Source: Methylocystis sp. ATCC 49242 (GTDB taxonomy: Bacteria > Pseudomonadota > Alphaproteobacteria > Rhizobiales > Beijerinckiaceae). Taken from it: 64,000 nucleotides of DNA. Under the pieces are notes generated by a model, which worked only from the letters and a program-made list of their open reading frames with translations, was not told the DNA's origin and ran no database searches. Below are positions 20,374-28,730 of this stretch, piece by piece; position 1 is the stretch's first letter, and every line of letters begins with the position of its first letter. The DNA lies in assembly GCF_000188155.2 (NCBI RefSeq), contig NZ_KE124774.1:2362356-2426355 (forward strand). The letters are read 5' to 3'. Made by a program: the position numbers and the translations under genes.

Positions 20374-21003
20374 TTATGGTTTATTCGAGACGTAGAGGGG
20401 GGCGGTCGTCGGCGCGCCGATCGAGACCCACACATTGGGATTCTCCTGCGACTGACGCTTCACGAAGCGGTAGGGGGCGGCGGTCCAGGGCTTCACTTGA
20501 TCGGCGAGATTGTCGAGCACGAACTCGCCGCGGTTGGTCTTGATCGTGAGGACCGAGTGGCCGTCGCCGTTCTTCTCCTTCACGACCGTGAGCAACAGGG
20601 CCTCGGCCGGAAATCCCGCCTCGATCAGCATGCGGCGCTTCAGGAGGGCGTAATCCTCGCAATCGCCCTTGCCGTCGGTCGGATAGTCCCAGGCGTCGAC
20701 CGCGCCCCAGTGGTCCGTGTCGGAGACGGGGTCGATGTTCCTGTTCACCCAGCTGTTGATGCGGGCGATCTTGCGGAACGCCGCCGGCGTCAGCTCGATG
20801 TCGCGCGCCTCATGCGTCGTTTCCTGACATTCGCCGCGATAGCGCTGGCAGAAATCGACCCAGCCATAGGGGACGCTCGTCTCGGCGCCCGTCGCGGCGA
20901 AGGTCGCGGCCTCCACGCCGGCGAAGCTGGTCTCATTGACGGCGACGAGCGCCACGCCCGCCAGTCCGAGAGCCGCAACCGCTTTGCCGATGATGCCGAA
21001 CAT
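20374..21003 (-). CDS. Transglutaminase-like cysteine peptidase (C93), paralogue 2
   Basis: This 209-residue protein has a hydrophobic N-terminal signal (AVAALGLAGVALVAV). It has the same numbering as paralogue 1 for Cys115 (KGDCEDYALLKRRMLIE), His149 (GDGHSVLTI) and Asp164 (FVLDNL). Differences cluster in the signal region and around residues 56-80. It is predicted periplasmic. It is upstream of paralogue 1 in the same direction; the AT-rich spacer with a CtrA-like box suggests that paralogue 1 also has its own promoter. Upstream of paralogue 2 is a long AT-rich divergent region shared with the PsiF-like gene. Confidence 0.92.
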   Translation of the reverse strand: MFGIIGKAVAALGLAGVALVAVNETSFAGVEAATFAATGAETSVPYGWVDFCQRYRGECQETTHEARDIELTPAAFRKIARINSWVNRNIDPVSDTDHWGAVDAWDYPTDGKGDCEDYALLKRRMLIEAGFPAEALLLTVVKEKNGDGHSVLTIKTNRGEFVLDNLADQVKPWTAAPYRFVKRQSQENPNVWVSIGAPTTAPLYVSNKP

Positions 21004-21413
21004 AACCCGCCTCCGTCTGATGAGGCGAGATTAGGTTTCTTGTTTTGCCGTCACTGAAAGTAATTCGGCCGCATTTTACGCGAACCACTTCAGATTTGAG
21101 CAGACAGAAGGTAAGTATAATTCTTCGCAAGGAAAATCCGTAAAATTCGACGCTTTTGCACATATTGCTGTTTTTTAATGACTTTTTTGCGGGACATTCG
21201 ATAAAATAGCTCAGCTCACGCAATGGCGCCTTTAACTTTCGCCTCAAACTGGTAAATTTTGCCGGGGCACACTGGTTAATGCGGCCGCCGCCGGTATAAT
21301 TTTTGTGGCGAAGGCCGGGTCGGGTCGGCGCGATCGAGGCGCCATTCGGACGCAAATCCGCCACAGATATTGCTGCTATTGATACCGCTTTCTCACGGGC
21401 GAGACAGGAAAGA
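21004..21413. other. 410-bp AT-rich divergent intergenic region
   Basis: No convincing gene is visible. Composition is far more AT-rich than elsewhere in the window, with tracts such as TTTTTTAATGACTTTTTT, GGTAAATTTTG and GTATAATTTTTG. It lies between two divergent genes for exported proteins, so it must contain promoters for both. GTATAAT at about 21294-21300 resembles a -10 element for the plus-strand gene. I see no tRNA, sRNA hairpin or riboswitch that I can defend. Confidence 0.5.
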
Positions 21414-21818
21414 ATGAAACCGATTTTTCCCCTTCCCGCCTTGATTCGCTTCAATGTTCTCGGCGCTTGCGCCTATCTCGCCTGCGTGGGCGCCGCCTTG
21501 GCCGACACGCGTCCATCCCCCGCGACGCCGGCGCCCGCCGCCGCGAGCGCGCCAAATTCAGGCCATGATTCATCCCGCCGCATTTCGAAATTCGAGGCGC
21601 GACGGATCCGACACGCCTGCCGCGACCGCGCCAACGAGCACAGTCTCAAGGGCCCCGAGCGCGACGCTTTTCTTACGAAATGCTTTTTCGGCCGCGCTTC
21701 TCATCGCGCTGTGCGCCACGAATGCGCCCGCGAAGGCGAGGCGAAGGGGCTCGACAAGGCGGCGCTGCGCGACTTCACGCGCGAATGCGTGAAGGAACGC
21801 ACGCGCCAGAAAGACTGA
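21414..21818 (+). CDS. PsiF-repeat-like exported protein
   Basis: This 134-residue protein has an N-terminal signal peptide (RFNVLGACAYLACVGAALA) and an Ala/Pro-rich spacer. Two cysteine-bearing repeats follow: CRDRANEHSLKGPERDAFLTKCF and CAREGEAKGLDKAALRDFTREC, the second a clear PsiF-like pattern of C, about 8 residues, GL, then DF/AF and C. PsiF is a phosphate-starvation-induced periplasmic protein of unknown function in E. coli. GACAGGAAAG precedes the chosen ATG; the frame is open further upstream, but that part lacks features of a protein. It is convergent with the MipA/OmpV gene, five bases apart. Confidence 0.72.
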   Translation: MKPIFPLPALIRFNVLGACAYLACVGAALADTRPSPATPAPAAASAPNSGHDSSRRISKFEARRIRHACRDRANEHSLKGPERDAFLTKCFFGRASHRAVRHECAREGEAKGLDKAALRDFTRECVKERTRQKD

Positions 21819-21823
21819 ATCGC

Positions 21824-22652
21824 TCAGAACGGAAACGGATTGCGCACCTCGAAGGAGCGCGCGACCGAGAGGCCGGCGGTGTATTGGCTGCGGGAGCCGA
21901 TGAGGTTCGGAATGGGGCTTCCCCCGACGCCGCCAAGCAGACGCTGGCCTCCGCCGAAGACCGAGACGCTGGTCCATTCGTCGAAATCGTAGCGCACCGT
22001 CGCCATTCCGCCCGCGGAGGTGAATCCGCCCGTGGCGTTGTAGGGCGTAAGTCGCCCGTTGATCAGCGCCTCGAACGGCGTCACCGAGAAATAGGCGTTG
22101 GCGTAGCTATTGTCGCCGAAGTTCAGCCGCGGGCCGGCGGAAACGCGAAAACGCCCGAAACTCTGATAGGCGTCGGCATAAAGCGCTGCGACGAAGCCGC
22201 GATGGCCGTCGACGCCCTGGCGAAGCTCCGCGCGAAGGCGGACATGCTCGAGCGGATTGACCTCGATGAAGCCGCCCACCTCATGCGTGAGCCCAATCCG
22301 GCGCAGGCCGAAGAGCCCGTCCCGCTGGCCGCGCTGGAACACGAAGTTCGCCACCGGCCCGGCGCGCAGATAGCCGAGATCGAGCAGCGCCAGACCGAAA
22401 CCCTCGTCGGGCGTCGAGAAAAGCTCCGGCTCGCCTACCTTGCGGAAGGAAACCGAGGGAAAGGGATAAGGCCGCATCTGGCCCGAGCCCGGAAAGCTCG
22501 GCGCGACCGCGCCCGTGACGCTGACCGTGACGATCCAGCCATTGGCGTCGGTTTTTGGCGGTGGGGTCAGTTCGGTCGCGCTCGCTGCGCCGATGAGCCA
22601 GCAGAAAGCGGCGAACACACGCCGTAAAAGTCTCAAGCCGCTGATCCGCAAT
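21824..22652 (-). CDS. MipA/OmpV family outer-membrane protein
   Basis: This beta-barrel protein of about 275 residues has MipA/OmpV family traits: TVSVTGAVAPSFPGSG at the start of the mature part, PYPFPSVSFRK, LDLGYLRAGPVANF, GGFIEVNPLEHVRLRAELRQ, and a terminal SRSQYTAGLSVARSF with a final phenylalanine (RNPFPF). The signal peptide is LRLLRRVFAAFCWLIGAASA. I place the start at a TTG just before it, since no ATG is available; this start is uncertain, as a GTG ten codons further in is also possible. Members are scaffold or porin-like outer-membrane proteins. No regulatory partner is adjacent. Confidence 0.82.
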
Positions 22653-22853
22653 GCCGAATTCCGCTCGCCCGTCGAATCTTGACAGTTTCTTAACAAGCCG
22701 CGCGCCGGCTGGCCAGCGCCTGCACAGCTGAAGCTCTGGCAAAACCGGCGCTCGGTCTCCGGCCTTGCCGCGCTGATGCGGATTTCGCGCGGCCCCTGCA
22801 TCAGGCGCGTCATCGCCGTGAGGCGCGGCGGCGCCAGAAAGAGCTGACGAGCC

Positions 22854-24038
22854 TTACCGGTAGAGCCAGGCGTTGCGCGCGAGCATGCCGCGCCCGCCGA
22901 GAGCGCGGATGGCGAGATCGCGGGCGAAGGCCGCCGGACCGCCCATGTGGAAATATTCGCCCTGGCGGCGCGAGGCGCGCACCACCTGCGAGGCGCGGAC
23001 GATGCGGGCGCGCTCATAGGCGGCGAAGGCCGTCTCCGCCGTCGCGCCGAGCTGCGTGAAGGCGCGGCCCAGCGCGTCGGCGTCCTCGATCGCCTGCGCG
23101 GCGCCCTGCGCCAGAAAGGGCATCATGGGGTGCGCGGCGTCGCCGAGCAGGGTCACCGCGCCGCGACTCCAGCTCTTGAGCGGCGGGCGGGCGAAAAGCG
23201 GCCAGTGCCGCCAGACGGCCCCCGCCTCCACCAGTTCGCGCAGCATCGGCGCCGAGCGCAGCCGATCCAGTTCGCGCGCCAGCGACGGCCCGTCGAGCGA
23301 GAGGATGGAGGCGCCGTCCTGCTGCCGCGGCGGCTCCTCGACGATCACGACGACATTTATGATCGAGCCGTCGCGAAGCGGGTAATGCACGACATGCGCG
23401 CCCGGCGACAGCCAGAGATTGCTCTCCCGCGCCCGCAGCGGCGCAGGCGCCAGTTCGGCCGGCACCAACGCGCGCCAGGCGGTGGCGCCGGAATAGATGG
23501 GCGCGTCGCGCTCTGTGCGATGCAGATGCGCGCGCACGGCGGAGCGCTGACCATCGGCGCCGACGAGGCCGGAGGCGTCGATCTGCTCCAGCCCCCCGGA
23601 TGTGTGGACGCGCAGCGAGACGACGCCGGAGCGATCCTCGAAATCGCCGACCCGCGCGCCTGTGCGGATCTCGACGAGCTCCTCCGCGAGCGCGCCCTGC
23701 AACAGTATCTGCTGGAGATCGGCGCGATGGAAAACACGGAAAGGCGCGCCCCAGCGCTCGCGCGCGCCGGAAAGATCGAGCCGGGCCAGAACGGCGCCGT
23801 CGCGCCCGCGGCGGATGTTGATCGCCTGCGGCTCCAGCGCCGCCGCCGCGAGCATCGGCTCGAGGCCGAGACCGGCCAGAACCCGCCCGGCGTTGGGCGC
23901 GATCTGAAACCCCGCGCCGACTTCCTCGATTTTCGCCGCGCGCTCCAGAACCAGCGCTCGTCTGCCCGCGCGCGCCAGCGACAATGCGGCGGTCAGCCCG
24001 CCGACGCCGGCGCCCGCGATGACGATGGGCGCGCTCAC
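22854..24038 (-). CDS. FAD-dependent aromatic-ring monooxygenase (salicylate hydroxylase-like)
   Basis: This class A flavoprotein monooxygenase has 394 residues. It has the N-terminal Rossmann motif GAGVGGLTAALSLARAG, the second FAD motif GLVGADGQRSAVR and the ribityl-binding LLGDAAHPMMPFLAQGAAQA. It resembles salicylate hydroxylase and UbiH-type enzymes; the substrate is unknown. The start is a GTG with TGAGGA about ten bases upstream, and that TGA is the stop of the preceding zinc-ribbon gene, so the two are coupled. An in-frame ATG 50 codons upstream would overlap the whole end of the neighbour and is unlikely. Confidence 0.88.
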   Translation of the reverse strand: MSAPIVIAGAGVGGLTAALSLARAGRRALVLERAAKIEEVGAGFQIAPNAGRVLAGLGLEPMLAAAALEPQAINIRRGRDGAVLARLDLSGARERWGAPFRVFHRADLQQILLQGALAEELVEIRTGARVGDFEDRSGVVSLRVHTSGGLEQIDASGLVGADGQRSAVRAHLHRTERDAPIYSGATAWRALVPAELAPAPLRARESNLWLSPGAHVVHYPLRDGSIINVVVIVEEPPRQQDGASILSLDGPSLARELDRLRSAPMLRELVEAGAVWRHWPLFARPPLKSWSRGAVTLLGDAAHPMMPFLAQGAAQAIEDADALGRAFTQLGATAETAFAAYERARIVRASQVVRASRRQGEYFHMGGPAAFARDLAIRALGGRGMLARNAWLYR

Positions 24039-24051
24039 GCCGGCCCGGTCC

Positions 24052-24300
24052 TCAGGCGGCTTCTTCGGTCGCGTGATAGACGCATTCCGCCGGGTCGGCG
24101 CCGCCGTGCAGCGAGGCGTCGTAGACGAAAAGGGTCGAGCAATAGGGGCAGACCGCCTGCGAATCCGCGCCCATGTCGAGATAGACATGCGGATGGTCGA
24201 ACGGCGGCAGCGCGCCGATGCACATGAACTCCTTCGCCCCCACGCGAATCTGGGCGACGCCGGGCGTATTGTGGAAATGGGGCGTGGAATGTTCGGCCAT
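24052..24300 (-). CDS. Zinc-finger domain protein (zf-CHCC, NDUFS6-like)
   Basis: This 82-residue protein carries the zf-CHCC ligands: Cys in KEFMCIGA, His in FDHPHVYLDMG, and two Cys in AVCPYCSTLFVYD. The same zinc ribbon forms the C-terminal part of the mitochondrial complex I subunit NDUFS6, and free-standing bacterial versions are common in alphaproteobacteria, where an accessory role in complex I has been suggested. It lies directly upstream of the flavin monooxygenase with 13 bases between stop and start, so the two are co-transcribed. No complex I gene is in the window. Confidence 0.87.
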   Translation of the reverse strand: MAEHSTPHFHNTPGVAQIRVGAKEFMCIGALPPFDHPHVYLDMGADSQAVCPYCSTLFVYDASLHGGADPAECVYHATEEAA

Positions 24301-24392
24301 GGTCCGCTCTTTCGTGACGCCGCGCAGGCGGCTCAGGATAGCTCCCGCCCCCTATATTGCAGCGCGCGCGCCTTGGATAGGGGTTGCGGGGC

Positions 24393-24860
24393 TCACTCTT
24401 TCGGGTCGACGCCCAGCGCCTTCAGCCGCTCGCGCTCCTGCGCCGTCAGGGCGGCGGGCGCAAGGGTGGCGCGACGGTTGCGTCGGGCGGCGGTCCAGAC
24501 GGCGGCCGCCCCGGCCAGCAGCGCGATAAGCGGCGCCGTCCACAGCAGGATTGTCCCCATCTTCAACGGTGGACGCAGCAGGACGAAGTCGCCGTAGCGG
24601 GCGTGCACATATTCCTTCACCTCGGCGTCGCTCATGCCTTCCTTGAGCTTCTCGCGCACGAGAACCCGCAGGTCTTTCGCAAGCGAGGCGTCGGAATCGT
24701 CGATCGACTGGTTCTGGCAGACGAGGCAGCGCAACTCGCCGGTGATGACGCGGGCACGGGCCTCGAGCGCGGGGTCGGAGAGCATTTCGCCCGGCGTGAC
24801 GGCGTGGGCGGCGAGCGGCGCGATGACGAGCGCGGCCGCGATAATGTAACGACACTTCAT
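24393..24860 (-). CDS. ccmH: Cytochrome c maturation protein CcmH (CycL)
   Basis: CcmH is a membrane-anchored thiol protein that keeps apocytochrome c cysteines reduced for heme ligation. This 155-residue protein has a signal (1-20), the redox motif in GELRCLVCQNQSI (Cys45 and Cys48), the conserved YGDFVLLRPPLK segment and one C-terminal membrane helix (about 104-124). The ATG overlaps the ccmF stop (ATGA). It is the last gene of the ccmI-ccmE-ccmF-ccmH set, in the order known as cycHJKL in rhizobia. Confidence 0.96.
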   Translation of the reverse strand: MKCRYIIAAALVIAPLAAHAVTPGEMLSDPALEARARVITGELRCLVCQNQSIDDSDASLAKDLRVLVREKLKEGMSDAEVKEYVHARYGDFVLLRPPLKMGTILLWTAPLIALLAGAAAVWTAARRNRRATLAPAALTAQERERLKALGVDPKE

Positions 24861-26833
24861 TCCGCAGCCTCCGGCAGGGCGCCCGCCGCCGCGCGTCTCG
24901 CGACGCCGATGCGCAGGCGCCGGTCGGCCAGCGAGCAGACGCCGCCGAAAGCCATGACGAGCGCGCCGATCCAGATCAGCGTCACGAGCGGCTTCCAGTA
25001 GAGACGCGCGTCGATCGTGCCGTCGCCATGCGACTCGCCGATGGCCGCATAGACCTGCCCCAGACCGAGCGTGACGATGCCGGCTTCGGAACGCTGCATC
25101 TTGCGCGCCTGATAGAAGCGCTTGGCGGGTTCGATCGTCGCGATCGTTTCGCCGCCCTTTCGCACCGCCATCACGGCGTAAATTTCCGAATAGTTCGGCC
25201 CCTGCCGCGGCGAGACTTCCTCGATTCCCAGCTTGTAGGGCCCGACGTCGTAGTAATCGCCGGGTTTCATCGCGAGGATGTTCTCGACGCCCCAACCCGT
25301 CGCAGCGAGGCCGAGCAGCGTCAGCCCCATGCCGGCGTGCGAGATCGACGTGCCCCATGCGGACAGCGGCAGGCCGAGGAGGCGCGAGAAGACCGAACGC
25401 GACGAGGCCGCGCGGTAGGTCACGCGCTGGGCGATGTCTGTCACGCCGCCAACGATGAGATAGATCGCAATGCCGGCGGTGACGATGGAAAGAAACGGCG
25501 TGCCGTACCAGGCGCCGAAGGCCGCCGCGCCAACGACGCCGACCGCGAAGGCGACGCGCAGGCGCTGCATGGCGGCGCCGAGGTCGCCGCGCTTCCAAGC
25601 CAGCATCTGGCCGATCGGCATCAGCAGCGCGAGCGGCAGGGCGATGGGGATCAGCACCGTATTGAAGAAGGGCGCGCCGACCGAAATCTTCTCCCCCGTC
25701 AGCGCCTCCAGCGCCAGCGGATAGAGCGTGCCGATGACCACCGTCGCGCAGCTCGCCGAGAGCAGAAGGTTGTTCACGACCAGAGCGCCCTCGCGCGAAA
25801 TGGGCGAGAACAGCCCGCCCACCGGCAGGGAGCCGGCGCGGATCGCGAAGAGCGCCAGCGCGCCGCCGATGAAAAAGACGAGGATGGCGAGGATGAATAC
25901 GCCGCGCTCGGGATCGCTCGCGAAGGCGTGCACGGAGGTGAGCACGCCCGAACGCACGAGGAAGGTGCCGAGGAGCGACAGCGAAAAGGCGAGGATCGAC
26001 AGGAAGATCGTCCAGACCTTGAGCGCCTCGCGCTTCTCCATCACCGCCGCGCTGTGCAGCAGGGCCGTGCCCGCGATCCAGGGCATGAGCGAGGCGTTCT
26101 CGACCGGGTCCCAGAACCAGAAACCGCCCCAGCCGAGCGTGTAATAGGCCCAATAGGAGCCCATCGCGATGCCGAGCGTCAGGGCGATCCATGCGAATAG
26201 CGTCCATGGCCGGGCGACCCGCGCCCAGGCGGCGTCTATGCGCCCGCCGATGAGCGCCGCCGCCGCGAAGGAGAAGACCACCGAGAATCCGACATAGCCA
26301 AGGTAGAGCAGCGGAGGATGAATCGCGAGGCCGGGGTCCTGAAGGATCGGATTGAGGTCGCGGCCTTCCCACGGCGCCTGCGCGACGCGCGCGAAGGGAT
26401 TGGACGTCAGCAGGATGAAGAGAAGGAAGGCGGCGCCGAGCAGCCCCTGCACGGAAAGCGCGTCGGCGCGCAGCTTGTCGGGAATGGCCGAGGAAAAGAG
26501 CGCGATGAGCGCGCCGCAGAGCGACAGCACCAGCACCCAGAGCAGCATGGAGCCTTCGTGATTTCCCCAGACGCCGGAGATTTTATAGATGAAGGGCTTC
26601 AGCGAATGCGAATTCTCGATGACGTTCACGAGCGAGAAGTCGGAGACGACATGCGCATAGGTGAGCGCGCCATAGGCCAGCGCGATCAGAAGAAACTGCG
26701 CGATGGCGGTCGGGCGCGCGACGCGCATCAGCGCCGCGTCGTTGAGGCGGGCGCCGGCGAAAGGAATGACGAATTGCGCGAGAGCGAGCGCGAGCGCGAG
26801 GACGAGCGCGTAATGTCCGGTTTCGACGATCAT
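24857..26833 (-). CDS. ccmF: Cytochrome c heme lyase subunit CcmF (CycK)
   Basis: CcmF takes heme from CcmE and, with CcmH and CcmI, attaches it to apocytochrome c on the periplasmic side. This 658-residue protein has about 14 membrane helices. It shows the tryptophan-rich WWD-type motif GWGGFWFWDPVENASLMPW, family motifs such as WGNHEGSMLLW and HPPLLYLGYVG, and the conserved periplasmic histidines. The ATG giving MIVETGHYALVL is chosen; it follows ccmE by seven bases with AAGTGAG-like spacing. It overlaps ccmH at the 3' end by four bases. Confidence 0.97.
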   Translation of the reverse strand: MIVETGHYALVLALALALAQFVIPFAGARLNDAALMRVARPTAIAQFLLIALAYGALTYAHVVSDFSLVNVIENSHSLKPFIYKISGVWGNHEGSMLLWVLVLSLCGALIALFSSAIPDKLRADALSVQGLLGAAFLLFILLTSNPFARVAQAPWEGRDLNPILQDPGLAIHPPLLYLGYVGFSVVFSFAAAALIGGRIDAAWARVARPWTLFAWIALTLGIAMGSYWAYYTLGWGGFWFWDPVENASLMPWIAGTALLHSAAVMEKREALKVWTIFLSILAFSLSLLGTFLVRSGVLTSVHAFASDPERGVFILAILVFFIGGALALFAIRAGSLPVGGLFSPISREGALVVNNLLLSASCATVVIGTLYPLALEALTGEKISVGAPFFNTVLIPIALPLALLMPIGQMLAWKRGDLGAAMQRLRVAFAVGVVGAAAFGAWYGTPFLSIVTAGIAIYLIVGGVTDIAQRVTYRAASSRSVFSRLLGLPLSAWGTSISHAGMGLTLLGLAATGWGVENILAMKPGDYYDVGPYKLGIEEVSPRQGPNYSEIYAVMAVRKGGETIATIEPAKRFYQARKMQRSEAGIVTLGLGQVYAAIGESHGDGTIDARLYWKPLVTLIWIGALVMAFGGVCSLADRRLRIGVARRAAAGALPEAAE

Positions 26834-26840
26834 TCGGGAC

Positions 26841-27278
26841 TCACTTCTTTTCGCCCTGCCACACGCCCTGCTTCTTGAGCGCGTCGGCGACGTCGCGCGG
26901 CATGTAGCGTTCATCGTGCTTGGCCAGCACGCTGTCCGCCTTGAACTTTCCGTCCGGCTTCAGAAGCCCGTCGACGACGACGCCCTGCCCCTCGCGGAAG
27001 AGATCGGGCAGCAGACCCGTATAGGCGACGTCGAGGTCCTTCGTCCGGTCGGTGACGGTGAAGGTCACATCCTTGCCGCTCTTCACGACGCTGCCCTCCT
27101 TCACGAGACCGCCGATGCGCAGCCGCGCGCCCGGCGCGACCTGTTTCTGGGCGAGTTCAGAGGGCGTGTAGAAAAAGACGATATTGTCGCGCAGCGCGAA
27201 CAGCATCAGTCCGGCCGCGAGGCCGAGAACCGCCAGCGCCCCGATGATCAAGGTCAGTCGCTTACCCTTGCGCGTCAT
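26841..27278 (-). CDS. ccmE: Heme chaperone CcmE (CycJ)
   Basis: CcmE binds heme covalently in the periplasm and carries it to CcmF. This 145-residue protein has one N-terminal membrane anchor ([20 protein letters not shown]) and an OB-fold domain. The heme-binding His121 and Tyr125 stand in [10 protein letters not shown], the canonical HxxxY motif. VFFYTPSEL and [10 protein letters not shown] are other family marks. It is seven bases upstream of ccmF. Between ccmI and ccmE there is an unusual gap of 177 bases with no visible gene. Confidence 0.97.
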   Translation of the reverse strand: MTRKGKRLTLIIGALAVLGLAAGLMLFALRDNIVFFYTPSELAQKQVAPGARLRIGGLVKEGSVVKSGKDVTFTVTDRTKDLDVAYTGLLPDLFREGQGVVVDGLLKPDGKFKADSVLAKHDERYMPRDVADALKKQGVWQGEKK

Positions 27279-27455
27279 TGTGCTCTCTTTTCGAACGGCG
27301 CGGCCGACGCCCGCCGGAGACCACGGATGTAGAGGTTCGGCGCGGCCTTTGGAAGTGCCGCGTCCGGCGCCGGTCCCGGCGGCTCTGGCGCCACGGCTGC
27401 CAGAAAATCCGGATCGGCGCGCGGGCTGCGACCATCGCGCCGGGCGGTTACGCGG

Positions 27456-28580
27456 CTATCCGCCGATGTTCAGCTCTTTCGCCAGCGCCTCGATGCGGGC
27501 GACGTCATCCTGCTTTTCCGCCAGCGCCTTGCGGGCGTCGGCCAGAGCCTTTTTCGCCTTCTCGGTTTCCGCGAGCACGCTGTAGGCGCGGATGAGCTTC
27601 AGCCAGCCCTCGACATCGTCGCCCTTGGCCTCGAGGCGCGACGCGAGACGGTCCACCATGGTGCGGATCGCCGCCTGACGCTCCTGCGCCGGCATGGCGG
27701 CGATGGCCTTGCCCTGCTCGCTCGCCGGCCCCTGCGCGGCCGCGGGCGGCGGGGCGGGTTCGGCCTCGCCGCGCAGCATGGCGAGCTGGCCCCTGACCGC
27801 CTTGAGATAGGCGGCGTCCTCCGGGGCCTCGGCCGCCATTTTCTCGAAAATCCCGATCGCCTTGTCCTTGTCGCCAGCCTGCGCGGCGGCGACGCCGAGG
27901 TAATAGCGCGCGACCACATTGTCGGCTTCGAGCGCGAGCGCCGCCTCGAAATCCTTCTTTGCCTCTGGCGTCACCGTTCCCTGGGCGACGATCATGCGGG
28001 CTTCGCCGAGCGCGGCGTGACGGGCCGCCGTGGGCCCCAGAAGCTTCAGCGCCTGCGAATAAGCGTTGATCGCGTCGTCGCCGCGGCCCGTGCGCAGGTA
28101 ATAGGGCGCAACGACCTCGAAGCCGCGGCCATCCTCGGGATGCTCGCGCAAATGCTGCTCGATGCGGGCGACGGCGCCGGCGAGATCGTTGTGATCCGGC
28201 GCGGAGTCGAGCCGCGCGGTCAGCGGCATGTCGGGCATGCCGACATTGCCGAGTCGCCAGTAAAGCGTGAGCGCCAGCGCGGGAATTGCGACGATTGCGA
28301 GAAGCGCCGCAGCCAGCGCCGCCTTGCGCGAGCGCGCGGCCCTCGCCCTGGGCGCCGCCTCGGCGCGCAGCAGGCGGCGGGCGGCCTCAGTCTTCGCAGC
28401 CTCGGCCTCGGCGGGGTCCAACCGCCCCTCGGCGGCCTCTCGCTCGATTTCGGCGATCTGCTCCTCGAAGAAGGCGATGTCTGAGGCGCTGGCGTCCATG
28501 ACTTCGCCGCGCATGGCGAGCGGCGCGAGCACGGCCATTACGGCGGCGCCGGTGAGAAGGGCGAACACGAGCCAGATCAT
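27456..28580 (-). CDS. ccmI: Cytochrome c maturation protein CcmI (CycH)
   Basis: CcmI is the apocytochrome c chaperone that presents the heme-binding C terminus of the substrate to CcmF/H. This 374-residue protein has a first membrane helix (2-24), a cytoplasmic leucine-zipper-like segment (FFEEQIAEIEREAAEGRLDP), a second helix (about 92-110) and a periplasmic TPR region (repeats near GRGDDAINAYSQAL and AGDKDKAIGIFEKM). It is the first gene of the minus-strand ccm operon. A 150-bp gap holding an inverted repeat separates it from the divergent DUF2721 gene. Confidence 0.93.
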   Translation of the reverse strand: MIWLVFALLTGAAVMAVLAPLAMRGEVMDASASDIAFFEEQIAEIEREAAEGRLDPAEAEAAKTEAARRLLRAEAAPRARAARSRKAALAAALLAIVAIPALALTLYWRLGNVGMPDMPLTARLDSAPDHNDLAGAVARIEQHLREHPEDGRGFEVVAPYYLRTGRGDDAINAYSQALKLLGPTAARHAALGEARMIVAQGTVTPEAKKDFEAALALEADNVVARYYLGVAAAQAGDKDKAIGIFEKMAAEAPEDAAYLKAVRGQLAMLRGEAEPAPPPAAAQGPASEQGKAIAAMPAQERQAAIRTMVDRLASRLEAKGDDVEGWLKLIRAYSVLAETEKAKKALADARKALAEKQDDVARIEALAKELNIGG

Positions 28581-28676
28581 GGAGCGCTGTTTAAGGCTTT
28601 GCGCCCGTCATTGGAAGAGACATGCGCCGGGCGCGCCATCGGACCAGTTGATCGAATGCCGCGACGGATGCGCTGA

Positions 28677-28695
28677 ATTACATATTCAATGTAAT
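28677..28695. promoter_or_regulatory. AT-rich inverted repeat, candidate operator
   Basis: ATTACAT and ATGTAAT form perfect seven-base arms around ATTCA, in an AT-rich patch of a GC-rich region. It is centred about 45 bp before the DUF2721 start and about 105 bp before ccmI on the other strand. Symmetry and spacing fit a dimeric repressor or activator site. The regulator is unknown. Confidence 0.45.
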
Positions 28696-28730
28696 ATGGG
28701 CGAAGGCTTCACCTTGTTGCGAGACGCGCG

